23,559 bases of DNA from a virus. Positions within the stretch are counted from its first letter, which is position 1; each line of letters starts with the position of its first letter. The stretch spans positions 1 through 23,559 of the IMG/VR virus record IMGVR_UViG_3300028844_001949; one strand, written 5' to 3'. Below the pieces are notes generated by a model that saw nothing but the letters and a program-made list of their open reading frames with translations, had not been told where the DNA came from and did no database searches. The translations under genes and the position numbers were made by a program. Shown one piece after another: positions 12,235 to 19,598 of this stretch.

Positions 12235-13459
12235 AGTACAAAAAGAAGTCAGTGATGATGTCAACAGATTCAAAGTTGTAGTTGCTGGCAGACGTTGGGG
12301 AAAGAGTTTTTTGGCAATGCATGAAATTGCCAAACATGCACGTTTTCCTAACTCAAATATCTTTGCGGTGTTTCCAAGTTATAGACAAGCCAAACAAATT
12401 ATTTGGGATGATCTAAAAGAAAAGTTTATAAGATGCAGATGGGTAAAGAAAATAAATGAAAGTGATCTTTGTATTACATTGATCAATGGTTCAAAGATTT
12501 ATTTACGTAGTGCAGACAACCCAGATAGTTTACGTGGTGTGAGTATGGATTATTTGATCATGGATGAAGCGGCAATGATTGATCAGAAAATGTGGACAGA
12601 AGTTTGTAGACCAGCGTTGAGTGACAAACAAGGAAATGGATTGTTTATCACTACGCCCAAAGGCAAAGGCAGTTGGATTTATGAACTATGGCAAGGTGCA
12701 CACGCTCAAGACAATTGGCGTGCATTTCAATACACAACATTAGAAGGTGGAAATGTTGCACCAGAAGAAATAGAGTCTGCCCGCAATGAATTAGATGAGA
12801 AAAGTTTTAGACAAGAATATGAAGCCAGCTTTGAACAATATTCAGGAAGCATTTACTACAATTGGGATTCAAGCGTTCATATCCGCAAACAAGATAAAGA
12901 ATTTAACAAGAATGAAATACTTCATGTTGCAATGGACTTCAACGTATCACCGTTGGTTGCAGCCATTTGTAGAGTAAACGGAAATGAAATAAGCGTAATA
13001 GATGAAATCAGTATGGACGGATCAAACACATTTGAAATGGCAGAAGAACTGTTGAATAGATATCCTAACAACAGAATTTGGGTCTACCCGGACGCAAGTG
13101 GACAAGCACGTAAGACCAGTTCAAATACTTCAGACCATCACATACTGAGAAACTCAGGGTTCACACTTAAAGTTAAGAATATCAATCCACCAGTGAAAGA
13201 TAGAATAGCGGCAGTGAACGCAAGTCTTAAAGCAACGGACGGAACTGTTAAATTAAGTGTGGACCCTAAGTGTAGAAACTTAATCAAATGTATAAGCGGA
13301 CAGGTCTATAAAGAAGGAACACAAATTCCACAGAAGGATGGTGCAAATGACCTTTCACACTTTAATGATGCTCTGGGATATTTGGTGCATTGGATAAACC
13401 CTATAAGAAGACCACAGCCAGAGATTGGCAAAGGTGCTCAGTTGTTTGGACATTATTAA
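12221..13459 (+). CDS. terL: Terminase large subunit
   Basis: This 412-residue protein is the packaging motor plus nuclease. Walker A is AGRRWGKS (residues 22-29), and Walker B with the catalytic Glu is YLIMDEA (111-117). The coupling motif is ITTPKGKG (143-150). The RuvC-fold nuclease domain starts at HVAMDFNVSP (D239), continues with WVYPDASG near residue 287, and ends with the late acidic motif HFNDALGYLVH. The length is normal for compact terminases. The start overlaps the small frameshifted ORF. The following 75-nt gap holds repeats and then the portal gene. It docks on the portal and cuts concatemeric DNA. Confidence 0.95.
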   Translation: MPLSEVQKEVSDDVNRFKVVVAGRRWGKSFLAMHEIAKHARFPNSNIFAVFPSYRQAKQIIWDDLKEKFIRCRWVKKINESDLCITLINGSKIYLRSADNPDSLRGVSMDYLIMDEAAMIDQKMWTEVCRPALSDKQGNGLFITTPKGKGSWIYELWQGAHAQDNWRAFQYTTLEGGNVAPEEIESARNELDEKSFRQEYEASFEQYSGSIYYNWDSSVHIRKQDKEFNKNEILHVAMDFNVSPLVAAICRVNGNEISVIDEISMDGSNTFEMAEELLNRYPNNRIWVYPDASGQARKTSSNTSDHHILRNSGFTLKVKNINPPVKDRIAAVNASLKATDGTVKLSVDPKCRNLIKCISGQVYKEGTQIPQKDGANDLSHFNDALGYLVHWINPIRRPQPEIGKGAQLFGHY

Positions 13460-13462
13460 ACG

Positions 13463-13502
13463 GATAAATAACTGATATAGCAGCAATAACTGATCATTAT
13501 TG
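13463..13502. repeat. Direct and inverted repeats in the terminase-portal gap
   Basis: AATAACTGAT occurs at 13467-13476 and again at 13485-13494 (18-bp period). CAATAA (13484-13489) and TTATTG (13497-13502) form an inverted repeat around CTGATCA. The segment begins with GATAAATAA (13463-13471). It may be a regulatory or late-promoter element, and a packaging-related role is also possible. Confidence 0.4.
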
Positions 13503-13534
13503 TGAAGACTACCCTTTATAAAGGAAATATAATT

Positions 13535-15016
13535 ATGTTGACAATAGAACAATTAGAACAGACACATCCAAGTTACAGTGATGTAGCAAAACAGGCCAAC
13601 TATCATTACAAATCATACGTGGGTGGTGAATTGTATAAAAGTGGTAGTTACTTGACACAATACATTGGTGAAAATCAAGCGCCTGGTGACCAGTACGGAA
13701 AGAGATTGAACTCAACTCCGTTGGACAATCATGTACAAACTACAGTAGACATTTACAGAAGTTTCTTGTTTAGAACACTTCCTAAACGTGAGATAGGATT
13801 ATTGGTAAACAATCCGTTGGTAAATGCGTGGTTGTATGACACAGACCAAGAAGGCCAAAGTTTAGACAGTTTCTTAAAGACTGCAAATGACTTGGCAATG
13901 GTGCATGGTGCAACTTGGATACTTGTAGACAAACCTGCATACAAAGTAGAAACAGAAGCAGAAGCAATTCAATTAGGCATCCGTGCTTATGCGGCAATGT
14001 ACACACCACAAAACGTTTTAGATTTTTATTATGAACGTAATTTTGCTGGCAAGATGGAATTAGAATACATCAAAGTAAGAGAATCAGAAAATGATCAATA
14101 TGTAACATTTACTTGTTGGTACAAAGATAGTGTTCACAAATACAAAGTAGCTAAAGATCCCAACACTGGTGATTACCGTAAGATTGAAAGCTATGAAGAA
14201 CATGAAAATCCATTGGGATACATTCCTTTTGTATTTCATGCTCCATTAAAATCACCTACAAAAGGTGTGGGAATTAGTTTGGTTGCAGACGTGGCCAATC
14301 AACAGAAATTTATTTACAATTGTGCAAGTGAAATAGAACAACATTTACGTATCAGTTCACACCCTACATTAGTTAAACCAACTTCAACTGACGCAGTTGC
14401 TGGTGCAGGCAGTGTACTTAATTTAGATGAATCAATTGATCCAGGCTTGAAGCCATATTTGCTTTCACCAAGTCTTTCAACAACAGATTCAATACTAAAA
14501 GCAATAGCAAACAGTGTGCAATCAATACAACGCATGACACACACATCAAGCATACAAGCTACAACAGGTTCACCAATGAGTGGTGTTGCATTACAAACGG
14601 AACGTCAGTTATTAAATGCAAAGCTATCAGACATGGCTGACACACTCAAAGAAACAGAATATCAAATGTGGATTATGTGGTTGGATTGGCAAGCATTAGG
14701 TATGCCAGAAGACTTCTCATTGGAATATCCAGAAACATTTGACATGAGAGATGAACATTTAGAATTAGACTTCTTAATGAAAACACGCAGTGCAGGTGTT
14801 ACAAACAAAATGTTCCAAGATGAGATCAGCAGACAAATTGTTGCGCTCACTGTTGATGATGCAGAATTGCAAAGTGAAATACTTGCAGACATGGATTCAA
14901 CTGAAGAGTTTGAAACACACGTGATGGTAGATCCACGCACAGGGAAAAGTGTAATTGTAGAATCAGAAGCAGAACATTTGTTGCTTCTTGAACAAGGTTA
15001 CACACATGAAGGATAA
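13535..15016 (+). CDS. Portal protein
   Basis: The ATG at 13535 is preferred because AAAGGA lies 9 nt upstream. An upstream in-frame GTG at 13502 has no site. The 493-residue product has an N-terminal part with YKSYVGGELYKSGSYL, the early segment NHVQTTVDIYRSFLFR, typical of portal proteins, and IPFVFHAPLKSPTKG near residue 230. A long helix then runs through SILKAIANSVQSIQRM (about residues 319-334, the tunnel region), followed by an acidic C-terminus. It lies between TerL and the MuF-like gene, the canonical position. It forms the dodecameric DNA channel and the nucleus for capsid assembly. Confidence 0.88.
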   Translation: MLTIEQLEQTHPSYSDVAKQANYHYKSYVGGELYKSGSYLTQYIGENQAPGDQYGKRLNSTPLDNHVQTTVDIYRSFLFRTLPKREIGLLVNNPLVNAWLYDTDQEGQSLDSFLKTANDLAMVHGATWILVDKPAYKVETEAEAIQLGIRAYAAMYTPQNVLDFYYERNFAGKMELEYIKVRESENDQYVTFTCWYKDSVHKYKVAKDPNTGDYRKIESYEEHENPLGYIPFVFHAPLKSPTKGVGISLVADVANQQKFIYNCASEIEQHLRISSHPTLVKPTSTDAVAGAGSVLNLDESIDPGLKPYLLSPSLSTTDSILKAIANSVQSIQRMTHTSSIQATTGSPMSGVALQTERQLLNAKLSDMADTLKETEYQMWIMWLDWQALGMPEDFSLEYPETFDMRDEHLELDFLMKTRSAGVTNKMFQDEISRQIVALTVDDAELQSEILADMDSTEEFETHVMVDPRTGKSVIVESEAEHLLLLEQGYTHEG

Positions 15017-15018
15017 AC

Positions 15019-15879
15019 ATGGCAAAGTTCAATGTTAAAAAACATGATAAAGTTTTGGAGAATACATTAGAAGAAGTTCAAGCTGGTGTGTTTGACAATG
15101 CCAAAGCATTAGAGTCAGAAGTAGCGGAACTGGTATCCCAAGGTCTACCAGTTGAGGCTTTAAGACCACAGAATAATCAAGCATTTCGACGTCATGCTGA
15201 AAGTGTGCGTGCCAGTGCAAACAGTTTAAGAGATGTAAGCACAGACTTATTAGACCAAAGTAGTTTGCCAGTTGAACCTGCAGACTATGTGGCAGAAAGT
15301 GCATTACTACAAAGTTCACAAGATGAATTGGCTAACACTGTAGCCAGTGCAAGTGAAGATGTAATTAAGACAGCGGTACTTGCCACAGTTGCAGGTGTGG
15401 CTACAGCGTCTTTGGTAAATCAAGTACGTGGAAGAATCAGCGGAGTTCATATGGATTCCAATGATCCAGAAGTAAAAAGATTACAACGTAAATTGCGTAA
15501 AGCAACAGGAGATCAACACAAAGATCTTGTAGCACAAATTAAACGTAAATTACCTGGTGATGTAAACACAGCGGCTGCATTAGCAACGCTGTTGAGTACA
15601 AAAGCAGAAAGTGTTGTAGGTAGTTACAACGGAACATTTGCAAAAAGCAGAGCAAAACGTCAAGGTATTGAACGCTTTGAATATGCTGGTGGATTGATGG
15701 CAACATCAAGACCATTTTGCAGAAGTATGTTGGGATTACAAATGACTGAAGAAGAAATACAGAACATCTGGAATGGTGAAACTTGGGCAGGAAAAGAGCC
15801 TGGTGATCCATTTGTTGTGCGTGGCGGATACAACTGCCAACACTATTGGGTGCCTGTAGAGAATTTTGAAGAAGAGTAA
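15019..15879 (+). CDS. MuF-like minor head (head morphogenesis) protein
   Basis: The product has 286 residues; the ribosome binding site AAGGA is inside the portal gene end. It is helical through residue 130, with a hydrophobic segment VLATVAGVATASLVN near 120-135, then a basic region. The C-terminal part (FEYAGGLMATSRPFCRSMLG, about residues 215-234, then VVRGGYNCQHYWVPV) matches the Mu gpF-like pattern: a conserved R-x-x-C, then G-x-N-C followed by aromatic residues. Such proteins are packaged with the portal in the head. The two cysteines (in RPFC and YNCQH) may form the conserved pair. Confidence 0.8.
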   Translation: MAKFNVKKHDKVLENTLEEVQAGVFDNAKALESEVAELVSQGLPVEALRPQNNQAFRRHAESVRASANSLRDVSTDLLDQSSLPVEPADYVAESALLQSSQDELANTVASASEDVIKTAVLATVAGVATASLVNQVRGRISGVHMDSNDPEVKRLQRKLRKATGDQHKDLVAQIKRKLPGDVNTAAALATLLSTKAESVVGSYNGTFAKSRAKRQGIERFEYAGGLMATSRPFCRSMLGLQMTEEEIQNIWNGETWAGKEPGDPFVVRGGYNCQHYWVPVENFEEE

Positions 15880-15882
15880 AAG

Positions 15883-15917
15883 GATAAATAAAGCTATATA
15901 AAGTAGATTATATAATC
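15883..15917. promoter_or_regulatory. GATAAATAA motif and 12-bp palindrome before the scaffold gene
   Basis: GATAAATAA (15883-15891) is followed by TATATAAAG and by the perfect palindrome GATTATATAATC (15906-15917). The gap is 66 nt long. It may be a late promoter or operator that adjusts scaffold and capsid expression relative to the portal. No sigma70 -35 is seen at the right spacing. Confidence 0.35.
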
Positions 15918-15945
15918 CAACCCTAACTTAATAAAGGAAATTGAC

Positions 15946-16620
15946 ATGACAACAGAAACTCATGGTATTACTGAAACTACAGACACTGGGGATGTAGATG
16001 CAGGCCAAAATATAGAATCCCAGGTTGAAACCAAGACATTCACTCAAGATGAGGTAAATGAATTGATTGGTAAACGTGTTGCCCAAGTTAACAAGAAATA
16101 TGAAAATGTTGACATGGAAGAATACAAAGCACTCAAAAGTTTGAAAGAACAAGTTGAGGAAGAGACATTGATCAAGAAGGAAGACTTTAACGGTGTTCTC
16201 AAGAAACAAAAAGAAAAGTCAGAAGGAGAAATCCACAGACTACGTAGTGAACTTGAGACTATTAAAATTGATGGTGCATTAATTGATGCGGCATCTAAAG
16301 CCAAAAGTGTTGCACCTGATCACGTGGCTCAACTATTGAGAAAGAACATTAAATTAAGTGAAGACGGACAAGTAATTGTTACTGATTCAGAAGGTAAACA
16401 ACGTTATACGGATTCAGCTGATCCTATGAACGTTCACCATTTAGTTGAAGAGTTCCTATCAAGTAACCAGTATTTTAAGAGCGCAGGCCCAAGTGGTGCA
16501 GGCTCTACGGGTAATACAATTAACGCTGATCAAAAAGATTTTGATTTAGCACAACTTGACTTAAACAAGCCTGAGCATAGAGAAATCTATAAAAAGATGA
16601 AGGCTCAAGGTAAAGTTTAA
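15946..16620 (+). CDS. Capsid scaffold protein
   Basis: A 224-residue acidic protein with AAAGGA before the ATG. The N-terminal 30 residues are Thr, Glu and Asp-rich and disordered. Residues 35-100 are a charged coiled coil (FTQDEVNELIGKRVAQVNKK, then KKQKEKSEGEIHRLRSELET). The C-terminal part ends in a short basic helix (DLNKPEHREIYKKMKAQGKV), as expected for the coat-binding end of scaffolds. The opening TFTQDEVNELIGKR is a hallmark of phage scaffold proteins (DUF4355/GP20-like). It sits directly before the major capsid gene and should be lost from the mature head. Confidence 0.85.
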   Translation: MTTETHGITETTDTGDVDAGQNIESQVETKTFTQDEVNELIGKRVAQVNKKYENVDMEEYKALKSLKEQVEEETLIKKEDFNGVLKKQKEKSEGEIHRLRSELETIKIDGALIDAASKAKSVAPDHVAQLLRKNIKLSEDGQVIVTDSEGKQRYTDSADPMNVHHLVEEFLSSNQYFKSAGPSGAGSTGNTINADQKDFDLAQLDLNKPEHREIYKKMKAQGKV

Positions 16621-16647
16621 ATTTATAATATATAAAGGAAAAATATT

Positions 16648-17493
16648 ATGGCAAACTCACAATACGGATCAGGTTTAGCAGGTTCAACACCCAGCTTAGA
16701 CTCTATGGTGGTCCCAGTACAAGCTGCAACAGTATTTGCAGCACAAGAGAATTCATTGTACCTTCCAGGTCTTTTAATTCCATCAGTAAGCGTTCCAGCA
16801 GGATCAGCCTCAGCACAAGTGGCTGTTTTAGGTTCTGTTACAGCAACTTCTATTGATACAGAAGCAACACCCGGTGTAGACTTTGACAGCGTAATTCCAG
16901 CTGACACTAAGAAAACTATTCAATTAGACTTAATTGCAGCAAGAACAGTCCTACGTGACTTAGGTGGCATTGACACAGATGACATGGGTAGAGTTATGGG
17001 TAACGCAATTGCGGCTAAAGTAGACGCATTGGTATCAGCACAACTTGGTGCATTAACAGCCCAAGAAGCAACAACTAATCTTTTAGATGAGTTGTATGAA
17101 GCAATTGGTACAATCCGTGCCGCAGGTGAAACAGGTCCACTTAACTGTGTAGTTTCAGCAGCAGCATATCAAGGCTTTATGACAGTAATTGGTAGTTCAG
17201 CATTTGCTGGCGGTGAAACACAAAATGCAGCAATGCGCTCAGGTTTCATTGGCATGATTGCTGGCGTTCCTTGTTATGTTTCTTCACACTTGAATGACAC
17301 TAACACAGGCCTAACAGACACTAAATTTGCAGTGTTCTCTGGTGACGCATTACGCATGGCTATGCAAGGTGGTGTTAACCTTGAAGTTGAACGCAGAGCA
17401 GCAGCAGTTGGTAATGACATTGTTGCATCAGCAGCATTTGGTGTTGACGTTATTGACGCAACACGTGGTGTTATTGTTCAGGACGCAGCATAA
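16648..17493 (+). CDS. Major capsid protein (HK97-fold)
   Basis: The 281-residue protein follows the scaffold, with AAAGGA before the ATG. An N-terminal arm (residues 1-30) is followed by a beta-rich E-loop-like part (VSVPAGSASAQVAVLGSV). The helical spine begins at KTIQLDLIAARTVLRDLGG (about residues 90-108). The A-domain region has VVSAAAYQGFMTVIG and GMIAGVPCYVSSHL (about residues 208-221), the strand-turn pattern 'I-x-G-x-P-x-x-x-S-x-x-L' of HK97-fold coats. It ends with FGVDVIDATRGVIVQDAA. The gene is followed by a perfect-looking 12-bp hairpin, probably for messenger stability. No protease gene is seen nearby. Confidence 0.88.
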   Translation: MANSQYGSGLAGSTPSLDSMVVPVQAATVFAAQENSLYLPGLLIPSVSVPAGSASAQVAVLGSVTATSIDTEATPGVDFDSVIPADTKKTIQLDLIAARTVLRDLGGIDTDDMGRVMGNAIAAKVDALVSAQLGALTAQEATTNLLDELYEAIGTIRAAGETGPLNCVVSAAAYQGFMTVIGSSAFAGGETQNAAMRSGFIGMIAGVPCYVSSHLNDTNTGLTDTKFAVFSGDALRMAMQGGVNLEVERRAAAVGNDIVASAAFGVDVIDATRGVIVQDAA

Positions 17494-17506
17494 TAGAGCT
17501 TAAAGC

Positions 17507-17534
17507 TAACTGGAGCGGGCAACCGCTTCAGTTA
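17507..17534 (+). promoter_or_regulatory. 12-bp hairpin with GCAA tetraloop after the capsid gene
   Basis: TAACTGGAGCGG (17507-17518) pairs with CCGCTTCAGTTA (17523-17534), with one G-U pair, closed by the stable GNRA loop GCAA. No T-run follows, so it is a weak terminator at best. A 3' stabiliser or partial attenuator that sets the high capsid-to-connector ratio fits its position. Confidence 0.7.
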
Positions 17535-17552
17535 TTCAACAGGAGAAGATAA

Positions 17553-17969
17553 ATGGCATTTGCTACAAACACAAATTTAGAAGAATACGCTCCGGAAGTA
17601 TTTCAACAAGGAGTTGATGATTGGACAGAAGAACTGGCCAAAGCTGAAACTGATGTTATCAACATGATTCAATTCAAGTGGTGGAATAAATTCTATAGCA
17701 GAAGTGAATTTGATAGTAGTAAATTAGTTGAAGCACAGTGGACTAAAACTACAGTATATCAAGCCTTATACGGTTATATTCTGCCAAGATTATCTACGTT
17801 CAGACCAGAAGGTGATCCCTACAGAGAACAACTATCTTTTTATAAAGATAGGTTCACTGAAGAATGGGAACTACAATTTGGTGTAGGAATAAAATATGAT
17901 TTTGAAGATGACGGAACTATTAACAATTCAGATGTTAAACAAGTGAGTCAAAATAGGTTGTATAGATAA
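17553..17969 (+). CDS. Head-tail connector (adaptor) protein, 138 aa
   Basis: AGGAGA lies upstream of the ATG. The product is helical with many aromatic residues: EEYAPEVFQQGVDDWTEELA, then FKWWNKFYSR, then a helix ALYGYILPRLSTFRPEGDPY. An adaptor protein directly after the major capsid gene is the standard siphovirus order, and the size fits. It overlaps the next gene by TAATG. The family is inferred from position and composition, without a diagnostic motif. Confidence 0.65.
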   Translation: MAFATNTNLEEYAPEVFQQGVDDWTEELAKAETDVINMIQFKWWNKFYSRSEFDSSKLVEAQWTKTTVYQALYGYILPRLSTFRPEGDPYREQLSFYKDRFTEEWELQFGVGIKYDFEDDGTINNSDVKQVSQNRLYR

Positions 17970-18409
17970 TGGCACGCAGAGAAGATATTTTAGTAGAAAT
18001 AGTACAGCGTTTAAAAGCGCAACGCAGTGTGAAACTTGGCGTAGTTCAAAGAGATCCTATTGTGATTGAAGAACTTGCCGCAACTGCCTTTCCTGCCGTT
18101 TACATTGAAACCACAGATGAAGACATTGAAGATATTACTATGTCAATGGGTTCAGCTGGGTTGATGCGTAAAGGGTTGATGGAAGTCAGCATTGTGTTGG
18201 TAGTGGGTGGAAGAGAACGTGATACGCAAAGAAATATTGCCGTAGAAGCTATTGAAAACACACTAATGACAGATAGAAGTTTAGACTCAACTGTAGAAGA
18301 TATTAGGCTCACGAGAGTTGAAACTATCACAACTGGTGAAAGCGCCCCTTTTGCAAGTTGTGGGATGATATTCACTGTAGAATATTGTTACCAATTAAAT
18401 AATACATAA
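17969..18409 (+). CDS. Tail terminator-like protein (gpU-like), 146 aa
   Basis: A short helix at the N-terminus (REDILVEIVQRLKAQ) is followed by alternating strands. AFPAVYIETTDEDI (about residues 35-48) and MEVSIVLVVGGRERDTQRNI (about 71-90) resemble phage tail terminator or minor-tail U proteins, and the later DRSLDSTVEDIRLTRVE is the typical 'Leu-x-x-x-V-x-x-I-x-x' strand before the last beta hairpin. It lies between the connector and the tail tube gene, which fits. A head-closure role is the alternative. Confidence 0.7.
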   Translation: MARREDILVEIVQRLKAQRSVKLGVVQRDPIVIEELAATAFPAVYIETTDEDIEDITMSMGSAGLMRKGLMEVSIVLVVGGRERDTQRNIAVEAIENTLMTDRSLDSTVEDIRLTRVETITTGESAPFASCGMIFTVEYCYQLNNT

Positions 18410-18421
18410 AGGAGATATTAC

Positions 18422-18793
18422 ATGGCATGTATATCAGGAAAAAATGGTGCTTTGTCAGTTGATGGTGGATCCACAAACGTGGCTCAATTAACTGCCTGGA
18501 CTATTACACAAAACGCAGAAACAATTGAAGCATCTTACATGGGTGCTGATTGGAAATGCATCAAACCAGGTATGTCAAGTTGGGAAGGAACAGCGGAAGC
18601 TATTTTTGACACAACTGAAACATACCCAGTTATTGGCACAGAAGTGTCATTGGTTGCTTATGAAATAGCAGGCACAACTACTTATAGTGGTACTGCAATT
18701 ATTACATCAGTAGAAACAGCAGTTGGTGTTGAAGATATGATTACCACATCTTTATCATTTACAGGTGATGGCGCATTAACTACAGCGGCATAA
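18422..18793 (+). CDS. Major tail tube protein, 123 aa
   Basis: A short beta-rich protein with AAAGGAG before the ATG. It begins with SGKNGALSVDG and LTAWTITQNAETIEASYMG, a pattern seen in tail tube proteins with the fold of lambda gpV / phi-type tubes. The end is a series of strands with TSLSFTGDGALTTAA. Position before a gp10-like gene and the tail assembly chaperone supports a tube role. At 123 residues it is a minimal single-domain tube protein without an Ig-like extension. Confidence 0.75.
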   Translation: MACISGKNGALSVDGGSTNVAQLTAWTITQNAETIEASYMGADWKCIKPGMSSWEGTAEAIFDTTETYPVIGTEVSLVAYEIAGTTTYSGTAIITSVETAVGVEDMITTSLSFTGDGALTTAA

Positions 18794-18811
18794 GAACGGG
18801 AGGACAAGTCA

Positions 18812-19102
18812 ATGGCAAATACCAAAGCAGGAATTGAAAAAGAACTGAAAGCGGAAATTAACAAAGACTTGTCCACTTTCTCACGTGATTTTGTTGCAAA
18901 CTTACGTGCTACCACCCCAATTGATACAGGTAGAGCACGGCAAGGTTGGCAAAATGTTTTCCGTGGAATGAACGGAAGAAAGATTGCTCCATTGGCAAAG
19001 AACACAGTTCCATACATTGGAGTATTAGACTCAGATAAAACAAGTAGACAAGCACCCAACGGAATAGTTGAAGTTGCCCTACGTAAAACAACAAGGAAAT
19101 AA
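18812..19102 (+). CDS. HK97 gp10-like / tail completion protein, 96 aa
   Basis: The ribosome binding site GGGAGG lies about 10 nt before the ATG. The core motif TPIDTGRARQGWQNV (residues 35-49) is the classical gp10/neck pattern 'T-P-x-D-T-G-x-x-x-x-x-W'. It is followed by NTVPYIGVLDSDKTSRQAPN, in which the usual 'Y-x-x-x-x-E-x-G' element appears as Y-I-G-V-L-D. Normally such genes lie before the tube gene. Here the gene lies after it, which is a small order change. It acts in head-tail joining or tail completion. Confidence 0.75.
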   Translation: MANTKAGIEKELKAEINKDLSTFSRDFVANLRATTPIDTGRARQGWQNVFRGMNGRKIAPLAKNTVPYIGVLDSDKTSRQAPNGIVEVALRKTTRK

Positions 19103-19104
19103 TT

Positions 19105-19443
19105 ATGAGCGTATTAAACAAAGCAAAAGGTCATTTTAGAGACCAATTAGCAGGAGATTTGAATAAGATTGAAGTACCAGAATGGGAAACAACAATCTAT
19201 TTTAAGAATATATCAACGTTTGCACAGGAACAAAAAGTTCTTGAACTACACGCAAAAGGTGAATTGGTTGCGGCATTGGTTGAAACATTAATACAAAAAG
19301 CATTAGACAAAGATGGTAAAAAACTATTCAAGCAAGCAGACAAAGATGTACTGATGCGTGAAGTTGATCCAAACATTATCATCCGTGTTTGTACAGAGCT
19401 CAATGCGGCTAAAGATGCAGCAAACGGTACGTTGGGAAACTAA
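19105..19443 (+). CDS. Tail assembly chaperone, short (G-type) form
   Basis: The 112-residue protein has AAGGA before the ATG. It begins SVLNKAKGHFRDQLAGDLN and contains the chaperone-type strand VPEWETTIYFKNISTFAQEQ, which resembles the conserved start of tail assembly chaperones. Helices follow (VETLIQKALDKDGKKLFKQADKDVLM). It ends exactly after the slippery heptamer GGGAAAC. By analogy with lambda gpG it binds the tape measure protein during tail assembly. Confidence 0.85.
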   Translation: MSVLNKAKGHFRDQLAGDLNKIEVPEWETTIYFKNISTFAQEQKVLELHAKGELVAALVETLIQKALDKDGKKLFKQADKDVLMREVDPNIIIRVCTELNAAKDAANGTLGN

Positions 19444-19598
19444 CAGAGGATCTTGATACACTCTTGCTCTTCAAAATTGCTGGAGAAATAGGACAAAGTG
19501 TAGAATGGATCCTGCACAATGTGAGCACACTGGAGTTGCAGGGCTGGGCTAAATATTATGAATACCAGTACCAGCAACAAAATAAAAGGATGGGATAA
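19105..19598 (+). CDS. Tail assembly chaperone, -1 frameshift (GT-type) product
   Basis: The heptamer GGGAAAC (19434-19440) precedes the zero-frame stop TAA (19441-19443), in the X-XXY-YYZ phase for -1 slippage. The -1 frame then runs open through TEDLDTLLLFKIAGEIGQS and LELQGWAKYYEYQYQQQNK to the stop at 19596-19598, which overlaps the tape measure ATG. The 'W-A-x-Y-Y' ending is the hallmark of the T extension in G/GT chaperones. This pairing is well known in lambda-like tails, where the minor fusion recruits tube subunits. Confidence 0.9.
19434..19440 (+). promoter_or_regulatory. -1 ribosomal frameshift site GGGAAAC
   Basis: A canonical heptanucleotide with GGG and AAA in the right phase. 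It differs from the lambda G/GT site GGGAAAG in its last base and is immediately followed by the zero-frame stop. No clear stimulatory pseudoknot was identified by eye downstream. Confidence 0.9.
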
